A DNA stretch of 57,910 bases from an uncultured Flammeovirgaceae bacterium (GTDB lineage Bacteria; Bacteroidota; Bacteroidia; Cytophagales; Cyclobacteriaceae): contig CAKZYA010000064.1 in NCBI GenBank assembly GCA_937883755.1, forward strand, positions 1 through 57,910, read 5' to 3'. Numbering within the stretch: position 1 is the stretch's first letter; every line of letters starts with the position of its first letter. Below, piece after piece: positions 45,010-54,517 of this stretch. The position numbers and the translations under genes were made by a program. The notes beneath the pieces were generated by a model. It ran no database searches and was not told the origin of the DNA. It saw only the letters and a program-made list of their open reading frames with translations.

Positions 45010-45119
45010 ACTTTCTTGTCATTGAACTAATGTCTATACGTCGGTAAGAGGAGAGTATAAAGATCAGTGTATTTTTGTTTCTTAGCCTATAGACTACACT
45101 TTAAGTAGACGGTTTTTTG

Positions 45120-46214
45120 TTAGTATTTAATAGCTCGTGCCACTTTATTAAGTAGTTCGTTGCAATCCATTTCCTGATGATTAGAAAGAATTAGTATACC
45201 AATTTTTGGTTCTGTGAACAACACCATTAGTGAACTGTACCCTAAGTCTAGTCCATCGTGGAAGACCATTTTTCCGTTGCTGAGCGATTTTGTAAACCAA
45301 CCTAATCCTATAAAGCCATCTTCTTTAGTGTCAATTCGAGGAGTTGTTAGTAGGGCATAGATTGAGCTCGATAGTGGTTCAAAATCCTGGTACTGGCCAT
45401 CCTTCAAATTGAATATCATCCAACGGTTCATATCCTCAATAGATGTAAACAAGTTTCCGCTAGGGCTAAACTGACGGTTGTAAGGAAACCTTTCTGTTTT
45501 CTTGTACGGGTGGTCTGCATAAGGCTGGGCAATTTCAGATTCGCTGAAATCTGACAGTATGTATGAGGTTCTGGTCATACCCAAGGGCTGAAAGAGATTA
45601 GTGTTCATGTATTCCTCAAACGGCGTATGGGTAACTTTCGCTATAACCTCACCCAAAACCTCAAAACCAACGTTACTATAACCGTATTTCTTCCCTGGTT
45701 TAGCATTCAATTCCAGATCTGAAAGCGACTTGATATGATTTTCCAGTGCATCATCGGTCAAGTCTACGTTTTCGTATTCATAGTCATCCGGTGAGCTCAC
45801 GCTCGGTAATCCTGATGTATGGGTCAATAAATGCTCAATTGTAATTTGGTCATTGAATTTTGAATTAACTGTGAAGTAGGGGAGATATTCAACAACCGGA
45901 GCCTTAATATCAATTTTACCCTGTTGATTCAGTATCATAATCGCCGTTGCAACAAAAGGCTTGGCTACCGAAGCAATATTATAGATCGATTTCTCTTTAG
46001 CATCAACCAGGCTACCGCTGTCGTCTCCTTTCACGGTTCTCTTTCCATAAAGTACAGAGTCGCGATAGACCACTCCCACTGCCACACTCGGAATATTATT
46101 ATCAGCGATATACTGGCGGATTAGACTATCAATATTCTGAGTAAACTTAGCCTGACCTTTTACCGGATTGTTACTACATAAACCTGAGAGAATAATAACT
46201 AATAGATACCTCAT
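45120..46214 (-). CDS. Exported serine hydrolase (class C beta-lactamase-like)
   Basis: The 364-residue product has a signal peptide and the penicillin-binding-protein-like catalytic pattern: SVAK (Ser82 and Lys85), YSN in YGYSNVGFEVLGEVI, and HDG in VFHDGLDLGYSSL. This places it in the beta-lactamase/D-aminopeptidase/esterase group; members are esterases, peptidases or amidases, and true beta-lactamase activity cannot be inferred. Its start overlaps the stop of the glucosidase-like gene by 4 bp (ATGA), so both are translated together. Confidence 0.88.
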   Translation of the reverse strand: MRYLLVIILSGLCSNNPVKGQAKFTQNIDSLIRQYIADNNIPSVAVGVVYRDSVLYGKRTVKGDDSGSLVDAKEKSIYNIASVAKPFVATAIMILNQQGKIDIKAPVVEYLPYFTVNSKFNDQITIEHLLTHTSGLPSVSSPDDYEYENVDLTDDALENHIKSLSDLELNAKPGKKYGYSNVGFEVLGEVIAKVTHTPFEEYMNTNLFQPLGMTRTSYILSDFSESEIAQPYADHPYKKTERFPYNRQFSPSGNLFTSIEDMNRWMIFNLKDGQYQDFEPLSSSIYALLTTPRIDTKEDGFIGLGWFTKSLSNGKMVFHDGLDLGYSSLMVLFTEPKIGILILSNHQEMDCNELLNKVARAIKY

Positions 46215-48631
46215 TTTACTTCCAAAGAAATTTTATTTTCATTTGTATCCACAATCATAAGCTCTCCTTCTGTTCGAGGTTCTAACACCTCACCATTGAG
46301 CTTCCACTGAGTATACTTCCCAGTCGGAAAAGCCAGTTCCAGTGTCCAGGATTGAGTCTGACTAATTTGAAGTTGCAATCCTTCTTTCTGTTGAGTGTAA
46401 GATACATTTAGTTGGTTATCACCAATAATTACATTTTCAAGCTGAGCTTGTGGCCAAGTGGAAGGCATTTGGGGTTGAATGCGAACGGTTTGCTCGTAAG
46501 CTCGCGGACGAATGCCGAAGAACTGTTGCACGATAGGTACAGCGTAGCTGTAGAGATTCCAGGCCTGGGTCATCATCCCGTAGTCGGGCGATACTTCGTA
46601 GATGGAGCCAGGCAGGGCAAAGCCGAAAGTGCGAGTCATTCGCTGTAGGTAATCCAGCGCAGCGTCAGGGTTTCCGTAGTTGTTCTCGGCAATGGCTTGT
46701 ACTCCGGTGGGTAGGGTCATCACGGCGCCAGTGTAGGAAAATACTTTCTTGTTCAGCGTAAACGATCCGGCATCCTGTCCGGCGGTTTCGTCGCGGTCGA
46801 TACCGGTGACAAAAACGCCGAACGGGTTTACAAACTGGCTTCCGGTTTTGAGGGCGACCTTTGCTTTAGCCGAGTCGGCAATGCCCATTTCCATCGGGGT
46901 GTTTACCACCCAGTTGTGGTGCATTACAAAGCCCTGTTTTTGTTGAGGGGGATAGTTGGCAATTCGAGCTTTGGTCCGCTTTAACTCTTCCACCGCCCAA
47001 GGTTTATTCAAAGTGTCGGCCCGGATAATGGCATCGTCGATCAGGTGGAGTGCCTGTTCGGTTGTGCCGATAAAGTCGGCGTAGGAGTTGGCTTCAGCCA
47101 CCCAAAAGTCGGTATTGATTTCCTGGCGAAGCCGCTCAGCGGTTTGGGTGTATTGTTGGATGGATGCTTCGTCGCCCAGTACTTTGGCCATTTTTGCCGC
47201 ATCAGCGAAGGCCTGTTGGGTATACACCGCCACGTCAATCATTTCACTATCCAGTCCGTGGATTTCCATCATCCCAAAACCGTCGGGCAGCAAGTTACCG
47301 TCGGCATCTCGCGCCTGCATCAGCCACTCCAATCCTTTCTGCACTACCGGATAGTATTTTTCCAGAAAACTTCGGTCGCCAGTCCACTTAAATACCTTCC
47401 AGATGAGGGTAGCAAACTGCGGGGTTTCGTTAATATTGCCGGGATTGAATACAGCCCCATTGGTAGATACTTCGTGCACAATCCGTCCGTTACCGTTGGT
47501 TTCTTCCGAGATGCGGTGCAGTAAATCGATGGTGCTGTACACTAAATCTACCTGACCTACAGCTAAGGCGCCCTGCAAGGTATATTCGCTATCCACCCCA
47601 AACCACCAGGGGTAATCGGGAATTCCCGCCGAGATGCCGCGCCCCGTCTCCGGCACATCGCGAATGAGCCAATCGGTGTTGTACTTCACCCATCGGAAAG
47701 CCTGTTCTAGATTTTTATCAGGAATGGTGAGTTTAGATTTCTTGGCAATACTCTGGTAGCGTTCTTTTTTAGTCTTTAGCAATACTTCCGCCTGCTGTTG
47801 CACTTCAGTATAGGTAGCTTCGGCTGCTTCCTGCGATTGGTAAGATCCGGCAATGGTGATCGGCAAATGGATCTCGCCACTAGCGGGAATCTCTAGGGAG
47901 TAGCGAATTGAAGCGGCTACGCCCTGCCCCTTAGGTTCGTACTGGCAGTGTTCACTTTCCTGTAAAGCATGTGATTGGGAAGTTACACTGGAGCCAAACA
48001 AGGTGTACCATTCGTTTAGGTTATCTTTTGCTACCCAGCCTTTAAGTTCTTTCTTCCAACTGGCTATATCGGTAGTATCCAGCATATTGGTTCGTTCCCC
48101 TAACCAAACAGGTCGCAAATCAGCGTAACCGGTAAAATCAAAGTCTACTGTTTTGGCTTCATCACCTTGATTAGCAAAAGTAAACTGAATAACCACCGCT
48201 TCCTGTCCATCAGGCACAAACTGAAAGCGTTCTACGCGTAGATTAGCCGGAGTGGAAGCGTAAACGTGTAGGTTGGCGAAGGGATAATTAATAAACGTGT
48301 CAGCTTCGGCCAGGCAGAACGACTGTCCATCGCTAGTGATAGATGCGTTAAAACCGTCCATTAATTTAATCGGATGATTCCAGATACCACCCATCTCTCC
48401 CGCCACGTGCCAACCCAAATCGGGAAATTGCCCGTTCTGATGACCCACCATATACACTCGGTCTCCGGCCGTAACGAAGGGTGAGTTTAGGTATTCCTTT
48501 CGTCCCGGAATGGATTCGGTATCGGCTACAATGCTTGACAAGCTAGTTACTTCGGGGGAGGGCTGGCATTGAGATAGTATAAAAGCAACGGGAAATAGCC
48601 AGGCTGGTAGACGTTGTAGTGGCGAGATCAT
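46211..48631 (-). CDS. Lipoprotein (alpha/alpha)6-barrel glycoside hydrolase, amylo-glucosidase-like
   Basis: The 806-residue product carries a lipobox (FILSQC, Cys22) and so is surface- or periplasm-anchored. An N-terminal beta-sandwich region (about 30-270) is followed by an (alpha/alpha)6-barrel like those of amylo-alpha-1,6-glucosidases and GH63/GH37-type enzymes (ISAGIPDYPWWFGVDSEYT, LLPDGFGMMEIHGLDSEMIDVAVYTQQAF and LPGSIYEVSPDYGMMTQAWN). The acidic residues in WWFGVDSEY and DGFGMMEIHG are candidate catalytic groups. It probably hydrolyses an alpha-glucan or a related oligosaccharide; the exact linkage is not readable. It is co-operonic with the serine hydrolase. Confidence 0.85.
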   Translation of the reverse strand: MISPLQRLPAWLFPVAFILSQCQPSPEVTSLSSIVADTESIPGRKEYLNSPFVTAGDRVYMVGHQNGQFPDLGWHVAGEMGGIWNHPIKLMDGFNASITSDGQSFCLAEADTFINYPFANLHVYASTPANLRVERFQFVPDGQEAVVIQFTFANQGDEAKTVDFDFTGYADLRPVWLGERTNMLDTTDIASWKKELKGWVAKDNLNEWYTLFGSSVTSQSHALQESEHCQYEPKGQGVAASIRYSLEIPASGEIHLPITIAGSYQSQEAAEATYTEVQQQAEVLLKTKKERYQSIAKKSKLTIPDKNLEQAFRWVKYNTDWLIRDVPETGRGISAGIPDYPWWFGVDSEYTLQGALAVGQVDLVYSTIDLLHRISEETNGNGRIVHEVSTNGAVFNPGNINETPQFATLIWKVFKWTGDRSFLEKYYPVVQKGLEWLMQARDADGNLLPDGFGMMEIHGLDSEMIDVAVYTQQAFADAAKMAKVLGDEASIQQYTQTAERLRQEINTDFWVAEANSYADFIGTTEQALHLIDDAIIRADTLNKPWAVEELKRTKARIANYPPQQKQGFVMHHNWVVNTPMEMGIADSAKAKVALKTGSQFVNPFGVFVTGIDRDETAGQDAGSFTLNKKVFSYTGAVMTLPTGVQAIAENNYGNPDAALDYLQRMTRTFGFALPGSIYEVSPDYGMMTQAWNLYSYAVPIVQQFFGIRPRAYEQTVRIQPQMPSTWPQAQLENVIIGDNQLNVSYTQQKEGLQLQISQTQSWTLELAFPTGKYTQWKLNGEVLEPRTEGELMIVDTNENKISLEVK

Positions 48632-48843
48632 AATAGATTAGGCTAAAGCTAATTTTGGTGACTCAAAGTACATAATCTATCCTAATTCTGGTAGAATCAA
48701 TTATTTTCTGAATCAAATGATAATTAATGCAAGCGGACAAATTTGCCGACGCTCACTTCTTCTAACCGGGAAAAATACCGGAATTATTGTAAGTTAGAGG
48801 TTCAGACAAGAATAATCGAAAAGCAATTTCAAATACCTAACCT

Positions 48844-49440
48844 ATGACTAGAAGACTATTTCCGCTGTTTGCCCTCCTAATTGTATCTGTGCTTTTTATT
48901 CAGGCGGATGATCCGAAGATGAAGAAGATTTTTAACGGCAAAAGCCTTAAGGGATGGGTAGAGCCAGAGAACAACATTTGGTGGTCGGTCGAAGATGGCA
49001 TCCTAAAAGTGAAGAGTGGCCCCGACCAAACCGGATCAATTCTGTGGACGAAAAAGGAATACGAAGACTTTGTGGTGCAGGCCGATTTTAAGATGGGGGA
49101 AGGCACCGTAGACTCGGGCATCTTCCTGCGACACGATAGTCAGCAAATTCAGATTGGCGAATCAGGTTCGCTGAAGCGGGATATGACCGGCTCGCCCTAT
49201 ATTCCGGGTAAGGGCTATCCGGTAGAAGCCGAAGGCGTGGCTGAGCTGCTGAAAATGGACGACTGGAATACCATAAAAGCCCAGGCGGTCGGTAATAAGT
49301 ATACCGTGTGGCTTAACGGTCAGGAAGTGATGAACTACACCTCCGAGAACGCCAGCGAAAAAGGCCCTATCGGCATACAGCTGCACCCCAACCGCGATAT
49401 GAGTATTGAGTATCGTAACATTATGGCGGCGGAATTATAG
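48844..49440 (+). CDS. DUF1080 / 3-keto-disaccharide hydrolase family protein
   Basis: The 198-residue product has a signal peptide (MTRRLFPLFALLIVSVLFIQA) and the DUF1080 opening KKIFNGKSLKGWVEPENNIWWSVEDGIL, with later FRLRH-like segments (SGIFLRHDS, WNTIKAQAVGNKYTVWLNG). These concanavalin-like beta-sandwich proteins are exported and include 3-keto-disaccharide hydrolases. It is divergent from the glucosidase-like gene, from which it is separated by 212 bp. The next gene, a CE6-like esterase, begins 2 bp after its stop, so the two form an operon. Confidence 0.92.
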   Translation: MTRRLFPLFALLIVSVLFIQADDPKMKKIFNGKSLKGWVEPENNIWWSVEDGILKVKSGPDQTGSILWTKKEYEDFVVQADFKMGEGTVDSGIFLRHDSQQIQIGESGSLKRDMTGSPYIPGKGYPVEAEGVAELLKMDDWNTIKAQAVGNKYTVWLNGQEVMNYTSENASEKGPIGIQLHPNRDMSIEYRNIMAAEL

Positions 49441-49442
49441 GT

Positions 49443-50309
49443 ATGGCTCGTGAGGATTCCACTAGATTGCAGTTTAGGTATGCTAGTTTCGCGATATATT
49501 TGGCTATTACCTCATTTCTGATTTTTAGCGAATGTACTTCGCCTCGAGATTCCCAGTTACATAATTTATCGTCAGAGGAAGAAAATAAGCACTACGTCAT
49601 TCTGATGGGTGGGCAATCCAATATGGTGGGTCAAGGGCGGGTAGCTGACTTGGATACAGTGAATATTCCCGATCATATTACCTACTTCAACCGCGGAATG
49701 AATCCGAACTTTAGTCAGGATTCGGCAAAGTTCGGTCCCGAAATAGGACTGAGCCAGATACTGCATCAACACTTCCCTAATTCTAACTTTATCTTGGCTA
49801 AATATGCCATTGGCGGAGCGTCGCTACTAGATTGGGCACCAAACTATGATTCTGTGCAGGCAGTGGTTACCGGAAATGCCCGTTTTGGTGCTATGTACGA
49901 TTCCTTGTGGAAGTACGTAGATCAGGCTACGACCAATGAAACTACTGAAATTATGGCACTACTGTGGATGCAGGGCGAGCGCGATGCTCGTATTCCCGAA
50001 GCTGGGGTAGATTATTATCTGCACTTTAAAACCTTTATTGAACGCATTCGTCAAGATGCTAATCGACCGAATTTGCCGATTATTTTCGGCTTAGTAAATC
50101 CAGACCCAAACCGATACGCCGCGGTAGATACAGTACAAGCAGCCCAACGGCGTATTGCTAACGAAATGGATTACGTCTGGATGATTGATACCTCCAACCT
50201 TGGTAAATGGGATGACCAGGTTCACTATAACACAGCTGGTCAACTAGAACTAGGTCGCCGATTTGGTAACGCTCTAGTAGAACAGTGGAAAACTCCGGCT
50301 AGAAAATAG
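49443..50309 (+). CDS. CE6-like acetylesterase (SASA/SGNH hydrolase)
   Basis: The 288-residue product begins with a membrane-spanning or lipoprotein-like signal (FAIYLAITSFLIFSEC, possible lipobox Cys31) and has the GQSNM motif with nucleophile Ser59, MQGERDA and DDQVHYNTAG (catalytic His). This pattern belongs to the sialate O-acetylesterase/CE6 group, which removes acetyl groups from polysaccharides or sialic acids. The coupling with DUF1080 and the nearby glucosidase suggests action on acetylated carbohydrate. Its 3' end overlaps the convergent NhaD gene by 11 bp. Confidence 0.88.
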   Translation: MAREDSTRLQFRYASFAIYLAITSFLIFSECTSPRDSQLHNLSSEEENKHYVILMGGQSNMVGQGRVADLDTVNIPDHITYFNRGMNPNFSQDSAKFGPEIGLSQILHQHFPNSNFILAKYAIGGASLLDWAPNYDSVQAVVTGNARFGAMYDSLWKYVDQATTNETTEIMALLWMQGERDARIPEAGVDYYLHFKTFIERIRQDANRPNLPIIFGLVNPDPNRYAAVDTVQAAQRRIANEMDYVWMIDTSNLGKWDDQVHYNTAGQLELGRRFGNALVEQWKTPARK

Positions 50310-51639
50310 CAAATATTGTTTGGAAGCCCGTAGTGAGATCAGCCAGTCGATCTGCGCTTATTCCATAGGTAATGATTTCATGCTGAATTACGAATGTGAT
50401 AGCACCAGCTACATAGCCCATCAGTGCCAGAAAACTCACTCGGCGGACGTACCACATAAAGTTGATTTTCTCAATACCCATAGCGGCTACACCCGCGGCT
50501 GAACCAATAATTAGAATGCTTCCTCCTGTACCAGCACAGTAAGCCAGAAATTCCCAAAAGGTGTGATCAGTAGGGTAATCTACGCCGTACATCCGCATCA
50601 TAGCAGCCACCAAAGGAACATTATCTACGATAGAAGAGAACACACCTACCAGTAAGTTGATGACATAGAAATTTCCTACGTTACTATCCAGATAATTGGC
50701 AACAATGGCTAATTGTCCCGCTGACTGAAGAGCTCCGACACACAATAAGATTCCCAGAAAGAATAAAACGGTAGAAGTATCCACTTTCCGCAAGGCTATT
50801 AGTACCGAAAAATGGGTTTTCAAATCTTCATTCTTGCGATGGTGAATAATCTCAATGGTAGTCCAAAGAAAACCTAAACCGAGCAAAATGCCCATATAGG
50901 GCGGAAGATGGGTTACCAATTTGAATACTGGTACAAAAATTAGAACTAGCACCCCTAGAATCAAGACCAACTTTCGCTCAAGTGGCGTCGACTTTAAGGT
51001 TATTTCTTCTCCATCTGGTGCTTTTTGCTGGATTTTTTTTCCGGAGGTGCGAGAAAGATAGAGTAACGGAAATAACATACATACCAAGCTGGGTAAGAAT
51101 AACTTAGTAATCACGTTTTGAGGCGTGATCTGGCCACCAATCCAGAGCATAGTGGTGGTAACATCGCCAATGGGAGTGAAAGCCCCTCCCGCATTGGCTG
51201 AGATTACTACTACGCAAGCGTATAACCAGCGCTCATGCTTATCATCCACTAGTTTACGAAGTAGCGAAACCAGCACAATAGTCGTAGTCAGGTTATCTAA
51301 AATGCCCGATAAGACAAACGCTAAGATAGCCATAATCCAGAGCAACTTGCGGGAACTGTCGGTTCTAATTCGGCTAACAATTAGTTCAAAACCATCATGG
51401 GAGTCAATAATCTCCACAATGGTCATGGCTCCTAGTAGAAAGAAAAGAATGCTGGCTATCTCGCTAATATGGTGAGTAAGTTGCTCTGCTACCATTTCAC
51501 TATCCGGTACTTGCAGCACATAAACTGTCCAACACAAGACTCCAGCCAGTAGGGCAGTAGCAGCTTTATTGATATGAAGCGAGTGCTCCAATGTTATAAC
51601 CAAGTAGCCTATCAGAAATATAACAATCATCCAGATCAT
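50299..51639 (-). CDS. nhaD: NhaD-type sodium:proton antiporter
   Basis: The 446-residue product is an inner-membrane protein with about 12 hydrophobic segments and the ion-transporter features LSGILDNLTTTIVLVSLL, SANAGGAFTPIGDVTTTMLW and SSIVDNVPLVAAMM. These match NhaD (IT superfamily), which expels sodium in exchange for protons and is typical of bacteria from saline habitats. The ATG at 51637-51639 is preferred over the GTG one codon upstream. A SLC13 or ArsB-like identity is less likely. Confidence 0.92.
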   Translation of the reverse strand: MIWMIVIFLIGYLVITLEHSLHINKAATALLAGVLCWTVYVLQVPDSEMVAEQLTHHISEIASILFFLLGAMTIVEIIDSHDGFELIVSRIRTDSSRKLLWIMAILAFVLSGILDNLTTTIVLVSLLRKLVDDKHERWLYACVVVISANAGGAFTPIGDVTTTMLWIGGQITPQNVITKLFLPSLVCMLFPLLYLSRTSGKKIQQKAPDGEEITLKSTPLERKLVLILGVLVLIFVPVFKLVTHLPPYMGILLGLGFLWTTIEIIHHRKNEDLKTHFSVLIALRKVDTSTVLFFLGILLCVGALQSAGQLAIVANYLDSNVGNFYVINLLVGVFSSIVDNVPLVAAMMRMYGVDYPTDHTFWEFLAYCAGTGGSILIIGSAAGVAAMGIEKINFMWYVRRVSFLALMGYVAGAITFVIQHEIITYGISADRLADLTTGFQTIFAIF

Positions 51640-51877
51640 CACCCACCTATTTTATCACTAAAACACAAATAATTATTTGAATAATAGCAAATATAGATAA
51701 GCAATATTTGGCATAACTGATCATTAGACCAGAAATGGTACTTACTACGGAAAATCTATAATATCAATATTTTATGCTAATGAAATAGTCTCGCTAGGTT
51801 AAGAGTGCTATGATGGAAAACTAGAAGTTAACCCAAAAAGATGGGCCAAAGTAAACGCTAGACTATTATCGATAAAG

Positions 51878-54265
51878 CTACACCATTGCTTCTTTGGGTA
51901 AGATTAATTTCTTTTCGCTGTTCTTTAGAGTAGCTTCCTGCATCTTAACTTTTACTCTTAGTGCCTGAATTCCCTCTACTCCCTGCACCTTTTCCAGAGA
52001 TAACTCTTCGATCTTAGGCTCAATGTACCCCTCTTGGGCAAGGTAATTCAAGAATTGTAGGTACTGGGCTTTATCCTTTTCGTCCAAATAAGCAATAGCA
52101 ATATGCCCAGCCAGGGTCAAACGCTCGTTTTTACCCGCTACATAAGCTTTATCAATCCGCTTTTTAATTATCTCGTAACGTACATTGTATACTCCTTCTA
52201 CGTCGAACTTCTTCTCATCATTGCGGAACTGGATATTCAGCGTATTGCTGTAAACAAAGATGAGTTGAGCTGTGGACAAAGGCATCGGTAATTTTTCTTT
52301 ATCTCTTTCTAGTAGACGCACCATATTACACATAGATATAAGCTGCCACAACCGGAAATTCTTGATATACGACTCCGAAAATTTGCGCCCTTGTAATAGC
52401 GACTGCCCGAGGTACATATTATACTCAATACCATCGGTCTTGTAGAGCTCAAAGTAGTGCGGTAGTGTTTGCTGTAGTGTTACTTCTTCCTCTTCTATAA
52501 ACTGGGCTACCGCTTGATTAATCTGACTGACAGTCAGCTCAAAGGCTTTTCGTCTTTCGTAAACAATACCTACTTGTGAGTCAATTTGCTGAAAATAATG
52601 CTGAATAGGATTTCCTACCGTAGTAGGATGCTCGTGAGCCATTTGCTGAAGCAGAGGATGTACTTCCTGCATGAGGAAACTGTTTACCTGCGTTTCATCG
52701 CTAGAGAAAAAGCTGTTAACGATTTTCTTTTTCCATCTTTTTGCTTCCGAAGCAATCATACCCAAAAGGGGGAAATCCATCTGTCGCTGGCACTCCTTTA
52801 ATGTATCGACCAACAACTCTAAGTTTTTATTCATATCGATCTGAATAGCCTCACTGCGAGCCCGAGATGAACCCACAATATCGAACTGCCCAAATAGTGG
52901 ATGCACATCTGGGAAGCTAATATCCATATCAATATGTTTTTTCTTATGGAATAAAGCCATCTTAGCAACCTGCCGAAACTTCCAGTCTACGCTCGGATGA
53001 ATAGAGGTAAACTCCTTTTGCATAAAGACACTGATACTATTTTCTATCTCCCGCTGAAAGCGATTTAGACCAATTTTAACCAGCGAAATAATTTCTCCAA
53101 TACGGAATAAGGTGAAAGCACTTAATGGCGCTTGTGAATTTGATCCCAACTCAATAATTGCCAGAACTTCACCTTGTTTATCGATTACCGGAACTAGGAT
53201 AAGAGAAGTAAGACCTTGGTTAATCAGTACCTGCTCAACTAACGTTACCGGTTCTTCATTCAGATTACGACAGACAATAGTTTCTTTCGTATGAAATGCT
53301 TTTTCGTATACTGAGCCCTCTACTAGAATAGGGTGTTGTTCCAATAGTCTAGCCGATTGAGAGCGCGATAAAATACTCATCTCTGCCATCTTTTCATTCC
53401 AGTCAGGCATCATGGCGGGGACAATACCCGACATAATATGCTCTGAGTTTAGAAACGACCTTATCTGTTGCTCAGTAAAGCGAACCTGAATAGGAAGATC
53501 CGTAAGATCCTCTAGGTCACTAATTCGCTCTCGTAACCGGGACAGTATCTCCATCTCGGTAACATCTTCAAATAGCACGAAGCTCATGCCTTCGAAAGCA
53601 AAACTTTCCGGAGGGAACTGCTCGAGCCATCGCTTAGGATCATCGTAGTTGTTTAATAAGCTCTGTAGTATCTCGTCAGTTATTGGCTTGAGTGGTTCTT
53701 TTTCTATAATTCTGATACTATCTAGGTAAACCGAAGAACGGTAGTGTTTTTCCAGACCAGTCTTGCGGTGACGCAGCGTAAAGGTTTCAGAAAAATCGAG
53801 GTCTACTTTTCGGTGGTAGCAAGTAGCTAAAATGAGACGGGCAGCATGAAGTATGGGAAAAAAAGAGGGAGACATATTCTCGCAGTTATTCAGCCGAATC
53901 TCGTATTCTTCACTGGCAAACAACTGCTTTAGAGCCGGAGTCTGATAAATGAAATTTTGTCCGAATGGAGTGCCGACAAAGCCCAAAATACCTTGTTGGG
54001 AGAAAAGGGGGAAGTAGTATGCCAACAGATGCTCCAGATCAGCATTATACTCTTCCTTTTGGTTATTGTTAGTAGCTAGCGATTCCAGGTGCTTGAATTT
54101 CTTCATCACTTCCTGGTATACCATGTCCGACATGGCCGATTTCTTAGAAAAGCTTTCTACCCGCTCAATCAGCGGATCAAAGCTTATTTTTACTTCATAG
54201 GGAAAGTTATTGCCCATAGGCAGATTTTCCACAAATTCAGCGAGAGGTATATAATGCTGTTTCAT
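51878..54265 (-). CDS. Large GAF-domain protein, function unknown
   Basis: The 795-residue product has no signal peptide or transmembrane segment and is predicted to be cytosolic. A GAF-like region spans about residues 245-405 (YEKAFHTKETIVCRNL, GLTSLILVPVIDKQGEVLAIIELGS, then FRIGEIISLVKIGLNRF). The regions before and after are helical and contain no known catalytic motif, kinase, cyclase or DNA-binding domain. The central part includes the segment FGQFDIVGSSRARSEAIQIDM. The gene stands alone with a 235-bp AT-rich gap downstream and a 252-bp upstream gap, and is divergent from the sulfotransferase. I recall similar long proteins from Bacteroidota but cannot name a function. Confidence 0.8.
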   Translation of the reverse strand: MKQHYIPLAEFVENLPMGNNFPYEVKISFDPLIERVESFSKKSAMSDMVYQEVMKKFKHLESLATNNNQKEEYNADLEHLLAYYFPLFSQQGILGFVGTPFGQNFIYQTPALKQLFASEEYEIRLNNCENMSPSFFPILHAARLILATCYHRKVDLDFSETFTLRHRKTGLEKHYRSSVYLDSIRIIEKEPLKPITDEILQSLLNNYDDPKRWLEQFPPESFAFEGMSFVLFEDVTEMEILSRLRERISDLEDLTDLPIQVRFTEQQIRSFLNSEHIMSGIVPAMMPDWNEKMAEMSILSRSQSARLLEQHPILVEGSVYEKAFHTKETIVCRNLNEEPVTLVEQVLINQGLTSLILVPVIDKQGEVLAIIELGSNSQAPLSAFTLFRIGEIISLVKIGLNRFQREIENSISVFMQKEFTSIHPSVDWKFRQVAKMALFHKKKHIDMDISFPDVHPLFGQFDIVGSSRARSEAIQIDMNKNLELLVDTLKECQRQMDFPLLGMIASEAKRWKKKIVNSFFSSDETQVNSFLMQEVHPLLQQMAHEHPTTVGNPIQHYFQQIDSQVGIVYERRKAFELTVSQINQAVAQFIEEEEVTLQQTLPHYFELYKTDGIEYNMYLGQSLLQGRKFSESYIKNFRLWQLISMCNMVRLLERDKEKLPMPLSTAQLIFVYSNTLNIQFRNDEKKFDVEGVYNVRYEIIKKRIDKAYVAGKNERLTLAGHIAIAYLDEKDKAQYLQFLNYLAQEGYIEPKIEELSLEKVQGVEGIQALRVKVKMQEATLKNSEKKLILPKEAMV

Positions 54266-54517
54266 AGGTATGCAATGATGTGAAGGTAGTTATATCATGA
54301 GTCGTATAATCGTCCGAAATATTGCTCTTACAACAGTCACAAATCAGCGGCAATACTTTGGTTAGTATAGTTTTACGGATTATTTCCAAGTTAGATTACT
54401 ACGAATTAGAACTATCTACAACCGACTTGACAACTTTTATAATCTTGATTTCAGAATATTTTATTTTAGTAGCTCAATGAATATCCGGAATTATACTTGA
54501 GGCATTATCTTTAGACA

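Noticed and set aside
45120-46214. Reading the serine hydrolase as a beta-lactamase resistance gene
   Set aside because: The SxxK and YxN motifs are shared by many esterases and peptidases of this fold, and the context is carbohydrate metabolism, not resistance.
54407-54445. TTGACA and TATAAT sequences upstream of the sulfotransferase
   Set aside because: The two lie only 5 bp apart, so they cannot act together as a sigma-70 promoter, and Bacteroidota use a different consensus.
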